Source of the DNA: Clostridium jeddahitimonense
GTDB lineage: Bacteria; Bacillota; Clostridia; Clostridiales; Clostridiaceae
Length of the DNA stretch: 64,000 nt
Assembly: GCA_000753455.2 (NCBI GenBank)
Contig: LM994670.1
Coordinates: 1,736,702-1,800,701 of the forward strand
Direction of reading: 5' to 3'
Each line of letters starts with the position of its first letter. The stretch's first letter is position 1. Shown piece by piece: positions 9,165-17,957 of this stretch. The notes under the pieces are model-generated. The model was not told the origin of the DNA and did no database searches. It worked only from the letters and a program-made list of their open reading frames with translations. Both the position numbers and the translations under genes were made by a program.

Positions 9165-9431
9165 ATGAAACCACTTAATTATGCTATATTAAAATATTTT
9201 ACTAAAGTTGAAGAAGCTTGTGCAGAGGATGTTATAGAAGCATTAAAAGGTGAATACGGTAGCTTTAAAGCTTTAAATAGAAAAGATGTAGTTACTGCAT
9301 TAATGACAGCAGAAGCTAATGGACTTTTAGAAGAAACAAGATTTGAGTTAGATAAAGGCGGAGAATTAAGAGTGTATTATCATGCTCATGCTGAAGGTGC
9401 AGAAACAATTAATAAATATATTAAAGATTAA
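9165..9431 (+). CDS. Small winged-helix-like protein, function unknown
   Basis: 88-residue soluble protein starting four bases after the permease, with its ribosome site AAGGAGGAG overlapping the permease end. Predicted pattern is helix-helix-helix-beta hairpin: a segment around LNRKDVVTALMTAEANGLLEE resembles the recognition helix and wing of small winged-helix domains, and ends with a strand pair (GGELRVYYHAHAEGAE). It could be a DNA-binding or a protein-interaction module. I do not recognise a named family. Shared promoter and terminator with the permease suggest a linked role. Confidence 0.55.
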   Translation: MKPLNYAILKYFTKVEEACAEDVIEALKGEYGSFKALNRKDVVTALMTAEANGLLEETRFELDKGGELRVYYHAHAEGAETINKYIKD

Positions 9432-9448
9432 AATAATATAAAATTAAA

Positions 9449-9494
9449 ACTCTCTAGTAATGATTATAAAAATTGTTCTAGAGAGTTTTTTTAT
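9449..9494 (+). terminator. Terminator of the transporter operon
   Basis: ACTCTCTAG / CTAGAGAGT stem followed by an eight-T run. It separates the permease operon from the main BMC operon, so the two depend on separate promoters. The gap 9432-9814 also holds a CCTTA/TAAGG dyad at 9503-9515, a small TTGTAA/TTACAA dyad at 9640-9655, and the next promoter. Confidence 0.85.
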
Positions 9495-9689
9495 TTCTGC
9501 AACCTTAACCTAAGGGGAAGGGACAATATCTAAATATTATAAAAATAATGAAAATTGAGATGTTAAGTAACTTACTTTTATATTAAATAGATAGGATTTT
9601 TGAAGATATAAATAATAACCAACTATAAATCGAAAATAATCTTGTAAACTATTACAAAAATTTGTCTATGAATTTAAAGAAAAAACCTG

Positions 9690-9721
9690 TTGACTTTCCC
9701 CCAAAGGGAAAGGACTATAAT
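9690..9721 (+). promoter_or_regulatory. MerR-type promoter/operator of the BMC operon
   Basis: TTGACT (9690-9695) and TATAAT (9716-9721) with a 20-bp spacer containing TTCCCCCAAAGGGAAAG, the same 17 bases as at 7936. The BMC shell/enzyme operon begins about 85 bases downstream. The duplicated element places both operons under one MerR-type regulator, most simply the adjacent one. Confidence 0.85.
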
Positions 9722-9814
9722 TTACTTGAAAAGTAGAAATGATAAATATTAAGACTTTTAATAGTATATTCATAAAGTTATTTTAGTGTTGTTAAAAAGA
9801 AAGGGGGATAATAA

Positions 9815-10111
9815 ATGAGATATTATGGAGAGGAAGCATTAGGGTTAATAGAAACATTAGGATTAGTACCAGCACTTTATGCAGCAGATCAAATGTTAAA
9901 AGCTGCAGATGTAGAGCTAATTTCTTATGAAAATATTGGTTCAACTCTTGTAACTATTATGGTTAAAGGCGATGTGGCTGCTGTTAGAGCTTCAGTAGAT
10001 GCCGGAGCTAGAGCAGCATCTGAAATAGGAAAACTAACTGCAAAAAATGTTATGCCAAGACCTATTAGAGAAGTTGGGGATATAGTTTCTGTACACGATA
10101 TTGATTCTTAA
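9815..10111 (+). CDS. BMC-H microcompartment shell protein
   Basis: Single BMC domain (Pfam BMC) protein forming hexameric shell tiles. The family start motif EALGLIETLGLVPALYAADQMLKAADVEL and the strand/helix VTIMVKGDVAAVRASVDAGA are present, as is the C-terminal strand VMPRPIREV; 98 residues is typical. It resembles EutM/PduA-type tiles. First gene of the main operon, just behind a strong AAGGGGG ribosome site. Confidence 0.93.
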   Translation: MRYYGEEALGLIETLGLVPALYAADQMLKAADVELISYENIGSTLVTIMVKGDVAAVRASVDAGARAASEIGKLTAKNVMPRPIREVGDIVSVHDIDS

Positions 10112-10138
10112 AAGATATTGAAAGGAAGTGAAATATTA

Positions 10139-10438
10139 ATGGCTAGATATGAAGCTTTAGGATTGATTGAAACTTTTGGTTTAGTTTTTGTATTAGAAGC
10201 AGCAGATGCTATGTGCAAAGCTGCTGATGTTGAGCTTATAGGTTATGAAAACGTTGCCTCAGGATATATATCTGTTTTAGTAAGAGGAGATGTAGGTGCT
10301 TGTAAAGCAGCAGTAGAAGCAGGGGTGCAAGCTGTGAATAATATGGAAGATGGAAATTTATATAGTCATGTGGTTATAGCGAGACCACATCAGGATTTAG
10401 AGAAAATAATAGAGAGATATAAATTAACAAATTTATAG
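10139..10438 (+). CDS. BMC-H microcompartment shell protein
   Basis: Second canonical BMC-H tile, 99 residues, with ALGLIETFGLVFVLEAADAMCKAADVEL, the pore-loop region after LIGYENVASGY, and VVIARPHQDLEKII at the end. The reading frame opens at a TTG (10118), but ATG 10139 sits at good spacing from AGGAAGTG and aligns with other tiles. The sequence differs enough from the 9815 and 23430 tiles to suggest a distinct pore. Confidence 0.92.
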   Translation: MARYEALGLIETFGLVFVLEAADAMCKAADVELIGYENVASGYISVLVRGDVGACKAAVEAGVQAVNNMEDGNLYSHVVIARPHQDLEKIIERYKLTNL

Positions 10439-10495
10439 AAATAATAAAAAGTATTTAAGTTTGTATATATAAAATATTTTTTAGGAGAGATAAAA

Positions 10496-11983
10496 ATGAA
10501 TATTATTGATAATGATTTGCTCTCCATACAAGAATCAAGAATTCTTGTAGAAAATGCTTATGAAGCGCATAAAAAGTTAGCGACGTTTTCACAGGAGATG
10601 CTAGATAAGATTGTAGATGCAATGATTTATGAAATTGAAAATTACATTATAGATCTTGCAAAGATGTCTAATGAAGAAACTGAGTACGGTAAATATGAAG
10701 ATAAATGTATTAAAAATAGCTTCGTATGTAAATTTCTTCGTCAAAGACTTAAGGGAATGAAGTGTATAGGAATTATTAATGAAGATAAAGAAAATATGAC
10801 AATGGATATTGGCGTTCCAATGGGAGTAATAGTTGCATTTAGCCCATCTACAAGTCCTATATCAACTACAATATATAAAGCGGTGATTGCAATAAAATCA
10901 GGAAATGCAATAATTTTTTCACCCCACCCAAGAGCAAAAAATACTATTTTTAAAGCCTTAGATATATTAATAAAGGTTGCAGAGGAAAATGGCTTGCCTG
11001 AAGGAGCGTTATCATATCTTCACAATATAACACCTAATGGAACCAATGAATTGATTTATCATAGGTATACTTCATTGATAATCAATACAGGAGTACCTAA
11101 TTTGCTAAAAACAATATATAAATCAGGTAAACCACTAATATACGGTGGTACTGGAAATGGACCAGCATTTATTGAAAGGACTGCAGATATAAGAAAGGCA
11201 GCGAGAGATATCATTGATAGTAAATCATTTGATAATGGAATACTTTCTGCAGCTGAGCAATCAATTGTGGTGGACAGTCCTATACATTATGAAGTAAAAA
11301 AAGAGCTTGAAAATTATGGAGCATATTTCATGTCAGAAGAGGAATCGGACAAACTTGGAGTATTATTTTATAATTCAGATGGATTAAGCAACAGTGAAAT
11401 AGTAGGAAAAACAGCTCAAGAATTAGCCAAAAGAGCTGGGTTTATAGTTGATAAGACTGTAAAGGTATTAATTTCACAACAAAAGTATGTAACTAGTAAA
11501 AATCCATACTCAAAAGAAAAGTTATGTCCAGTACTAGCCTATTATGTTGAAGATGATTGGATGCATGCTTGTGAAAAGTGCATTGAGCTATTATTAAATG
11601 AAAAGCTAGGACATACTCTAATAATTCACTCTAGAAATGAAGATGTTATTCGCCAGTTTGCACTAAAAAAGCCAGTAGGAAGAGTGCTTGTTAATACGCC
11701 AGGTGTTTTTGGTAGTATGGGAGCAACTACTAACCTATTTCCAGCAATGACTTTAGGTAGTGGTTCTGCAGGTCAAGGTATGACTTCTGACAATGTATCT
11801 CCAGAAAATCTTATTTATATACGTAAGGTTGGATATGGGGTACGAAATATAGAAGATGTAATATCTTTAGCTGCAAATAAGAATAGTAAAATAACTTCAA
11901 ATAAAAATTATTCTGAGGGAATAAATAGTTTAGAGTTAATGGAAATTATTTTAAAAAAGTTATTAGATAATAATCATAAGTAA
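10496..11983 (+). CDS. Aldehyde dehydrogenase-like BMC protein lacking the catalytic Cys
   Basis: 495-residue CoA-acylating aldehyde dehydrogenase homologue (EutE/PduP/CutB-CutF type) with the Rossmann region and the family motif SFDNGILSAAEQS. In active enzymes this motif reads NGxICASEQ; here Ser251 replaces the nucleophilic Cys, while the paralogue at 21219 keeps Cys251 at the same residue number. The DNA is clearly TCT at 11246-11248. Acylating activity is therefore unlikely. The C-terminal amphipathic helix SLELMEIILKKLLDN looks like an encapsulation peptide, so the protein may be retained as cargo scaffold or partner subunit. Type I choline clusters are known to carry two such paralogues (CutB, CutF). 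Confidence 0.85.
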   Translation: MNIIDNDLLSIQESRILVENAYEAHKKLATFSQEMLDKIVDAMIYEIENYIIDLAKMSNEETEYGKYEDKCIKNSFVCKFLRQRLKGMKCIGIINEDKENMTMDIGVPMGVIVAFSPSTSPISTTIYKAVIAIKSGNAIIFSPHPRAKNTIFKALDILIKVAEENGLPEGALSYLHNITPNGTNELIYHRYTSLIINTGVPNLLKTIYKSGKPLIYGGTGNGPAFIERTADIRKAARDIIDSKSFDNGILSAAEQSIVVDSPIHYEVKKELENYGAYFMSEEESDKLGVLFYNSDGLSNSEIVGKTAQELAKRAGFIVDKTVKVLISQQKYVTSKNPYSKEKLCPVLAYYVEDDWMHACEKCIELLLNEKLGHTLIIHSRNEDVIRQFALKKPVGRVLVNTPGVFGSMGATTNLFPAMTLGSGSAGQGMTSDNVSPENLIYIRKVGYGVRNIEDVISLAANKNSKITSNKNYSEGINSLELMEIILKKLLDNNHK

Positions 11984-12023
11984 ATATAGATTAAAGTTTA
12001 TTTATTAAAAAGGGGGATTAGAG

Positions 12024-14564
12024 TTGGATATAAAAGAATTTTCAACCAAATTTAGAGAAGCTACTCAGAGTATGTCTCAAAACGAGCGTGATAGTCTTTT
12101 AAAGATGTTTGAGTGTCTATCAAAAGAAATAATTAAAGATGAAGAAATAAATAATGGCTGTCAATGTAATGAAGGTACAGATATACCTAATGGAATTACA
12201 GATAGATTAAGTAAGTTAAAGGATAATTATTTAAAGCAAGTTCCGAGGATTACAACATATAGAGCTAGAGCAATAACAAAAATTGCTAAAGAAAATCCAG
12301 GTATGCCTAAAATTTTATTGAGAGCTAAATGTTTTAAATATTGCTGTGAGACAGCACCTTTAGTAATCCAAGATAATGAACTTATTGTTGGAGCTCCATG
12401 TGGGGCACCTAGAGCAGGAGCTTTTTCACCAGATATCGCTTGGAGATGGATGGTTGATGAAATTGATACTATAGGAAATCGTGCTCAAGATCCTTTCTAT
12501 ATTTCTGAAGAAGATAAAAAAATAATGAAAGAAGAGTTATTTCCATATTGGGAAGGAAAATCAGTAGATGAGTTTTGTGAAGATCAATATAGGGAAGCTG
12601 GAGTTTGGGAATTATCAGGAGAATCTTTTGTTTCAGATTGTTCATATCATGCTGTAAATGGTGGTGGAGATTCCAATCCAGGATATGACGTAATATTAAT
12701 GAAAAAAGGTATGTTAGATATCCAAAATGAAGCAAAAGAAAATTTAGAGAAATTAGATTATGAAAATCCAGGTGATATAGAAAAAATATATTTCTATAAA
12801 GCTGTTATAGATACAACAGAAGGTGTAATGATTTATGCTAAGCGTATATCTCAATATGCAGCAGAATTAGCATCAAAGGAAATTAATCCTAAACGTAAAG
12901 CTGAATTATTGAAAATATCAGAAATTAATGCTAAAGTACCAGCTCATAAACCTACAACTTTCTGGGAAGCAATACAATCTGTTTGGACTATTGAGTCTCT
13001 TTTAGTAGTAGAAGAAAATCAAACAGGGATGTCTATTGGACGTGTAGATCAATATATGTACCCATACTACAAAGCTGATATTGAATCAGGTAGAATGAAT
13101 AATTTCCAAGCTTTTGAGTTAGCCGCTTGTATGCTAATTAAAATGTCTGAAATGATGTGGATCACAAGTGAGGGTGGTTCTAAGTTCTTCGCTGGATATC
13201 AACCATTTGTAAATATGTGCGTTGGTGGTGTGACAAGAGACGGTAAAGATGCTACTAATGATTTAACTTATTTGTTAATGGATGCTGTTCGTCATGTTAA
13301 GATTTATCAACCTTCTTTAGCATGTCGTATCCATAGTAAATCACCACAAAAATATCTTAAGAAAATTGTTGATGTAGTAAGGGCTGGAATGGGATTCCCA
13401 GCATGCCATTTTGATGATGTTCATATAAAGATGATGTTAGCTAAAGGAGTTTCAATAGAAGATGCAAGGGATTATTGCTTAATGGGATGTGTTGAACCTC
13501 AAAAAGCAGGTAGATTATATCAATGGACATCAACAGCATATACTCAATGGCCAATATGTATAGAGCTTGCATTAAATAATGGTGTACCACTATGGTATGG
13601 AAAGCAAGTTACACCTAATTTAGGCGATGTAGATAGCTTTAAAACTTATGAGGAGTTTGAAGCAGCTGTTAAAGAACAAATTAAATATATAACTAAATGG
13701 ACTAGCGTTGCTACAGTAATATCACAACGTGTGCATAAAGATCTTGCTCCGAAACCACTTATGTCAATTATGTATGAAGGTTGTATGGATAAAGGTAGAG
13801 GTGTTGAAGCTGGTGGAGCAATGTATAACTTTGGGCCAGGTGTAATTTGGACAGGCCTTGCTACTTATACAGACTCTATGGCAGCTATTAAGAAGTTAGT
13901 TTTTGAAGATAAGAAATATACTTTAAGAGAGTTTAATGAAGCTTTAAAGGCTGACTTTATTGGATATGAAAAGGTTAGAAAAGATTGCTTAGAAGCACCT
14001 AAGTATGGAAATGATGATAACTATGCCGATTATATAGCAGCTGATTTAATTAATTTTACTGAAATGGAGCATAGAAAGTATAAGACATTATATTCAGTAC
14101 TAAGTCATGGTACCTTATCAATATCAAATAATACACCATTTGGTCAATTAACAGGAGCATCAGCTAATGGTAGAAAAGCGTGGATGCCACTATCTGATGG
14201 AATAAGTCCATCACAAGGTTCAGATTATAAAGGACCTACTTCAATAATTAAATCTGTATCTAAGATGGCTTGTGACAATATGAATATTGGGATGGTTCAT
14301 AACTTTAAGTTAATGGCAGGCTTACTTGATACTAGAGAAGGTGAAGAAGGAATAATTACATTATTACGTAGTGCATGTAATTTAGGCCTTGGAGAAGTTC
14401 AATTCAACTATCTAGATAATAAAACATTAATTGAAGCTCAAAAGCATCCAGAGCAATATCGTGACTTAATTGTTCGTGTTGCAGGATATAGTGCTTTCTT
14501 TGTTGAGTTATGTAAGGATGTTCAAGATGAAATAATTAGTAGAACAATGCTTACACATTTTTAA
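12024..14564 (+). CDS. cutC: Choline trimethylamine-lyase (glycyl radical enzyme)
   Basis: Cleaves choline to trimethylamine and acetaldehyde inside the microcompartment. Starting at TTG 12024 (after AGGGGG), residue numbers fall exactly on the characterised CutC: Asp216 in [10 protein letters not shown], the thiyl Cys489 and base Glu491 in MGCVEPQ, Thr502 in YQWTST, and glycyl Gly821 in RVAGYSAFF. Asp216, Glu491 and Thr502 are choline-lyase rather than glycerol- or propanediol-dehydratase determinants. 846 residues. The N-terminal helix ([16 protein letters not shown], about residues 22-37) resembles an encapsulation peptide. Oxygen-sensitive radical; activated by the CutD encoded next. Confidence 0.96.
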   Translation: MDIKEFSTKFREATQSMSQNERDSLLKMFECLSKEIIKDEEINNGCQCNEGTDIPNGITDRLSKLKDNYLKQVPRITTYRARAITKIAKENPGMPKILLRAKCFKYCCETAPLVIQDNELIVGAPCGAPRAGAFSPDIAWRWMVDEIDTIGNRAQDPFYISEEDKKIMKEELFPYWEGKSVDEFCEDQYREAGVWELSGESFVSDCSYHAVNGGGDSNPGYDVILMKKGMLDIQNEAKENLEKLDYENPGDIEKIYFYKAVIDTTEGVMIYAKRISQYAAELASKEINPKRKAELLKISEINAKVPAHKPTTFWEAIQSVWTIESLLVVEENQTGMSIGRVDQYMYPYYKADIESGRMNNFQAFELAACMLIKMSEMMWITSEGGSKFFAGYQPFVNMCVGGVTRDGKDATNDLTYLLMDAVRHVKIYQPSLACRIHSKSPQKYLKKIVDVVRAGMGFPACHFDDVHIKMMLAKGVSIEDARDYCLMGCVEPQKAGRLYQWTSTAYTQWPICIELALNNGVPLWYGKQVTPNLGDVDSFKTYEEFEAAVKEQIKYITKWTSVATVISQRVHKDLAPKPLMSIMYEGCMDKGRGVEAGGAMYNFGPGVIWTGLATYTDSMAAIKKLVFEDKKYTLREFNEALKADFIGYEKVRKDCLEAPKYGNDDNYADYIAADLINFTEMEHRKYKTLYSVLSHGTLSISNNTPFGQLTGASANGRKAWMPLSDGISPSQGSDYKGPTSIIKSVSKMACDNMNIGMVHNFKLMAGLLDTREGEEGIITLLRSACNLGLGEVQFNYLDNKTLIEAQKHPEQYRDLIVRVAGYSAFFVELCKDVQDEIISRTMLTHF

Positions 14565-14589
14565 GAAGGTTTAATAGATTTTTTTATTA

Positions 14590-14630
14590 TATATACCATC
14601 AACGTTAGTGGGCTATGTTGGTGGTATATA
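14590..14630 (+). other. Intercistronic stem-loop between cutC and cutD
   Basis: 14-bp stem (14590-14603 with 14617-14630, one G-U pair) and a 13-base loop, in the only sizeable gap among the enzyme genes. No T-run follows, so it is not a standard terminator; it may stabilise the cutC message or lower cutD expression. The cutD start at 14654 lies 23 bases after it. Confidence 0.7.
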
Positions 14631-14653
14631 AAAAGAACTGGAGATTGAATAGT

Positions 14654-15607
14654 ATGGTAAATGAAAAAGTAGGTGTAATTGAACGAAAAGCAAGAATTTT
14701 TAATATACAAAAATATAACATGTATGATGGACCAGGAGTAAGAACTTTAATATTTTTTCAAGGATGCCCATTAAGATGCAAGTGGTGTTCTAATCCAGAA
14801 GGAATGCAAAAAAAATATAGAGTCATGTTTAAGAGGAATTCTTGTGTAGATTGTGGTGCTTGCGTTTCTGTCTGTCCTGTAGGAATACATACTATTTCCG
14901 ATAAAACATTTAAGCATGAAATAAGTAGAGAGAAGGATTGCATTGGATGTGGCAAATGTGCAGATACTTGTCTAAAATCAGCACTAAGAATAGTAGGTCA
15001 GGTAAAAACAATATCTGAATTATTAGAAATAGTATTAGAAGATAGAAGTTTTTATGAAGTTTCCGGAGGGGGAGTTACATTAGGAGGCGGTGAAGTACTA
15101 ATGCAACCAGAAGCAGCAACAAGTTTATTGATGTCATGTAAGCATGAAGGTATTAATACAGCAATTGAAACTTGTGGTTATGCAAAACTAGAATCTGTTT
15201 TAAAGGTTGCAGAATTCACAGATTTATTTTTATTTGATATAAAGCATATAAACTCAGATAAACATTTTGAATTAACAGGAGTTAGAAATGAGCAAATCTT
15301 AGAAAATTTAGTTCAGCTATTAAGACGTAAATATAATGTTAAAATACGTATGCCTTTATTAAAGGGTGTTAACGATCAAAAAGAAGATATTGAAAGTGTT
15401 CTAGAGTTTTTAATGCCTTATAAGGACTATAAGAACTTTAAAGGAATTGATTTATTACCATATCACAAAATGGGAGTTAATAAATATAATCAACTTAATA
15501 TGGAATATCCTATAGTGGATGATCCAAGCTTAAGTGATGAAGATTTAGATAAAATTGAAGGCTGGATTAATAATTATAACTTCCCAGTAAAAGTAATACG
15601 CCACTAA
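14654..15607 (+). CDS. cutD: Choline TMA-lyase activating enzyme (radical SAM)
   Basis: Installs the glycyl radical on CutC using S-adenosylmethionine. The radical-SAM motif is CxxxCxxC at Cys38, Cys42, Cys45, followed by two ferredoxin-like 4Fe-4S motifs (Cys64/67/70/74 and Cys96/99/102/106), which is the architecture of glycyl-radical-enzyme activases of this class, and by GGGEVLMQPE. The frame opens further upstream at 14615, inside the hairpin, but ATG 14654 follows a GGAG at 10 bases and gives a normal 317-residue protein. Confidence 0.93.
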   Translation: MVNEKVGVIERKARIFNIQKYNMYDGPGVRTLIFFQGCPLRCKWCSNPEGMQKKYRVMFKRNSCVDCGACVSVCPVGIHTISDKTFKHEISREKDCIGCGKCADTCLKSALRIVGQVKTISELLEIVLEDRSFYEVSGGGVTLGGGEVLMQPEAATSLLMSCKHEGINTAIETCGYAKLESVLKVAEFTDLFLFDIKHINSDKHFELTGVRNEQILENLVQLLRRKYNVKIRMPLLKGVNDQKEDIESVLEFLMPYKDYKNFKGIDLLPYHKMGVNKYNQLNMEYPIVDDPSLSDEDLDKIEGWINNYNFPVKVIRH

Positions 15608-15643
15608 TAATTTTGAGAGAAAATAAAATGGAAGGTAAGGGGT

Positions 15644-15997
15644 ATGGGAGAAGTTTTTGATAGAAACATACAACGTGTAATACAAGAGTCAGTACCAGGA
15701 AAACAGATTACAATTGCTCATATAATAGCATCACCTATGGAAGATATTTATGATCGTTTAGGAATAGATGAAAAAGGAGCTATTGGAATTTTAACTCTTA
15801 GCCCATATGAGTCAGCTATAATAGCAGCAGATATTGCAACAAAGACAGCAGATGTTGAGATTGGTTTTTTAGATAGATTTACAGGATCAGTAGTTATAAG
15901 TGGCGATGTTGAAAGTGTTGAAACTGCTCTTATTTCAGTTAATGATACTTTAACAAATTTACTTGGGTTTACACCGGCCCCTATTACAAGAACATGA
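15644..15997 (+). CDS. eutS: EutS/PduU-type permuted BMC-H shell protein
   Basis: 117-residue circularly permuted BMC-domain protein. It begins with the N-terminal barrel strand [21 protein letters not shown], then the BMC core [34 protein letters not shown] region (about residues 45-80), and ends soon after the [10 protein letters not shown] helix, the order typical of EutS/PduU. Such hexamers cap pores with a beta-barrel. Its TGA overlaps the ATG of the following eutP-like gene (ATGA). Confidence 0.9.
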   Translation: MGEVFDRNIQRVIQESVPGKQITIAHIIASPMEDIYDRLGIDEKGAIGILTLSPYESAIIAADIATKTADVEIGFLDRFTGSVVISGDVESVETALISVNDTLTNLLGFTPAPITRT

Positions 15998-16467
15998 GAA
16001 AGAAACGAATAATGGTAATTGGGCCTTCAAGCTGTGGTAAAACTACATTGGTTAATGCTATAAACGACTACAATGGTAAGCTAAAGAGAACTCAAGATAT
16101 GATTTATGGAAAAAGGACAATAGATGTTCCTGGATCTTATATTGAGAATGGAGATAAGTATAAGCATATTATCGCGGCAGCACAAGATGCATCACATGTG
16201 TTAATTCTTATGGATAGAACAAGAAGGGATAATTTATACTCTCCTGGATTTGCAAGATTATTTAAGTGCCCTGTAATTGGTGTAATAACTAAATGTGATT
16301 TAATGCCGGAAAATGAAATTAATTGTGTAAGACAATTAAAGCTGGCAGGAGTCATAGAGCCATATTTTCATATTAGCTTCAACGATCGGGTAAGTATTGA
16401 AAAGTTAAAAAATTACTTATTTGATAAAAGAGAAGAGGAAGGGGGCAAAGATGAAATTTATTACTGA
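15994..16467 (+). CDS. eutP: EutP/PduV-like small GTPase
   Basis: 157-residue P-loop NTPase of the EutP/PduV family. Walker A is GPSSCGKT (residues 10-17); the G3 region is DVPGSYIE and the G4 motif TKCD. PduV has been linked to microcompartment positioning and EutP to acetate kinase-like activity in other bacteria; which applies here is unknown. Translationally coupled by a four-base overlap to the preceding gene and overlapping the next by 17 bases. Confidence 0.85.
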   Translation: MRKKRIMVIGPSSCGKTTLVNAINDYNGKLKRTQDMIYGKRTIDVPGSYIENGDKYKHIIAAAQDASHVLILMDRTRRDNLYSPGFARLFKCPVIGVITKCDLMPENEINCVRQLKLAGVIEPYFHISFNDRVSIEKLKNYLFDKREEEGGKDEIYY

Positions 16468-17125
16468 AGAGTATTTAAGAGATATGTATAGAAAAAATCC
16501 TTTTACAAATTTTAGCCTAGTAGAAGGTCAACGACTTACGCCAGGTGCTAGTCAATTTTTAAGAGATAAGAGGATAGAACTATGTGAAGATATTCAATCT
16601 TTAAAAGATAGTATCGATAATCCAAAATCAAAAAAAGATGATAATAAAGAGAGAAATATAAATAAAAGAATTTTATATAAAATTAGAACTATAGAAGTAG
16701 ATTTTCTTATAAAAATCAGAGAAGTTATAGAAGATGATATTATATTGGCACAAAATTTAATGGAGATATCAAAGGAAATTTCATCTATTAAGTTGTTATT
16801 ATCAGGAGACAAATCTATAAGTCTTCCAAATTGTAAAGGTTGTACAGGAATGAATAGTAAAAACTTTTTTGAGGATATAGATGATTGCTTTGATATAACA
16901 GAGTTTTATATGCAATTGTCAAAAAGTAAAGAGATTTTAGAGTTACATGAATTACGTTGTAAATTACGAGAGTTAGAGATACTGATTATAGAAGAATTTG
17001 ATGGTAGTGAAGTAGATAATGAAATTGGGGATAAATTAATAAAGTATGTTAACTGGTTCATCAACTCATTATCACAAATTATTTGTTCAGTTGTTGGAGG
17101 GAAAGTATGTCAGAGAAAAAGTTAA
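16451..17125 (+). CDS. BMC-locus protein with EutT/EutQ-like N-terminal motif
   Basis: 225-residue protein of uncertain role. The first 40 residues ([16 protein letters not shown], then RLTPGASQFLRDKRI) resemble the N-terminal segment of EutT adenosyltransferases and, more loosely, of EutQ. The rest is helical with one CxxC pair (NCKGCTG, about residue 137) and lacks the HX11CCX2C metal motif of EutT. CutC needs no cobalamin, so a B12 role is doubtful; a cargo or assembly role is possible. ATG 16451 follows GAAGGGGGC; an earlier in-frame ATG (16421) lacks a ribosome site. Overlaps the eutP 3' end. Confidence 0.6.
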   Translation: MKFITEEYLRDMYRKNPFTNFSLVEGQRLTPGASQFLRDKRIELCEDIQSLKDSIDNPKSKKDDNKERNINKRILYKIRTIEVDFLIKIREVIEDDIILAQNLMEISKEISSIKLLLSGDKSISLPNCKGCTGMNSKNFFEDIDDCFDITEFYMQLSKSKEILELHELRCKLRELEILIIEEFDGSEVDNEIGDKLIKYVNWFINSLSQIICSVVGGKVCQRKS

Positions 17126-17952
17126 CTTTTGAATATTGCGATAGGCTTGTTAAAGAGTTTGAAGAGGTAATAAAAAGACCAATTAACAAAAAATCATCAA
17201 CTTATTATTGTGGTGTAGATCTGGGAACAGCATGTATAGTTTTAGCTGTTATGGACGAAGATTATAACCCTGTTGCAGGGGCATTTAAATATGCAGATGT
17301 AGTTAAAGATGGTATGGTTGTTGATTATATTGGAGCAGTAAAGATAGTAAGAGAATTAAAAAATGAATTGGAAGAAAAGCTTAATGCAGAATTAATATAT
17401 GCAGCAGCTGCTATACCACCAGGAACTGATGCTTTAGACTCAGGAGCTATTAAAAATGTAGTACAGGCGGCAGGTTTTGAATTGACAAGCCTATTAGATG
17501 AGCCAACAGCAGCAAATGAAGTATTGCATATTAAAAATGGTGCTGTTGTAGATATAGGGGGAGGAACAACAGGAATTTCTATTTTAAAGGATGGAAAGGT
17601 TATTTATGTTGCAGATGAGCCTACAGGTGGTACTCATTTTTCACTTGTACTATCTGGTGCCTATGGAATGACTTTCAATGAAGCAGATAAATTTAAGAGA
17701 AATAATGAAAAGCATAAAGAAATATTACCAGTTCTAAAACCAGTTGTTGAAAAAGTTTCTTCTATTATTAATCATCATATCGAAGGATATGATGTAAAAG
17801 AAATCTCATTAGTAGGTGGAACCTGCTGTTTAACAGGAATTGAGGAGATAATTGAAAAGCAAACAGGTATATACACTCATAAGCCTAGAAATCCAATGTT
17901 CGTAACACCTTTAGGAATAGCGCTTAGCTGCACTAAAGAAATAATGGATTAA
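17107..17952 (+). CDS. eutJ: EutJ-like actin/Hsp70-fold chaperone
   Basis: 281-residue ATPase of the EutJ family. Phosphate-1 motif GVDLGTACIVLAVMD (about residues 39-53), phosphate-2 VVDIGGGTTGISIL (about 155) and adenosine motif LVGGTCCLTGIEE (about 240) mark the sugar-kinase/Hsp70 fold. EutJ is thought to assist folding or assembly of microcompartment enzymes. ATG 17107 follows GGAGGGAAAGT; the frame's upstream ATG (17083) lies inside the preceding gene without a ribosome site. Confidence 0.88.
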   Translation: MSEKKLTFEYCDRLVKEFEEVIKRPINKKSSTYYCGVDLGTACIVLAVMDEDYNPVAGAFKYADVVKDGMVVDYIGAVKIVRELKNELEEKLNAELIYAAAAIPPGTDALDSGAIKNVVQAAGFELTSLLDEPTAANEVLHIKNGAVVDIGGGTTGISILKDGKVIYVADEPTGGTHFSLVLSGAYGMTFNEADKFKRNNEKHKEILPVLKPVVEKVSSIINHHIEGYDVKEISLVGGTCCLTGIEEIIEKQTGIYTHKPRNPMFVTPLGIALSCTKEIMD

Positions 17953-17957
17953 GATAA

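Noticed and set aside
8764..9174. 136-codon minus-strand frame opposite the permease
   Set aside because: Mirrors the hydrophobic coding pattern of the permease and has no ribosome site or plausible promoter.
12024..14564. Glycyl radical enzyme as glycerol or propanediol dehydratase
   Set aside because: Asp216, Glu491 and Thr502 together with Cys489 and Gly821 match choline lyase exactly, and the downstream set lacks propanediol genes.
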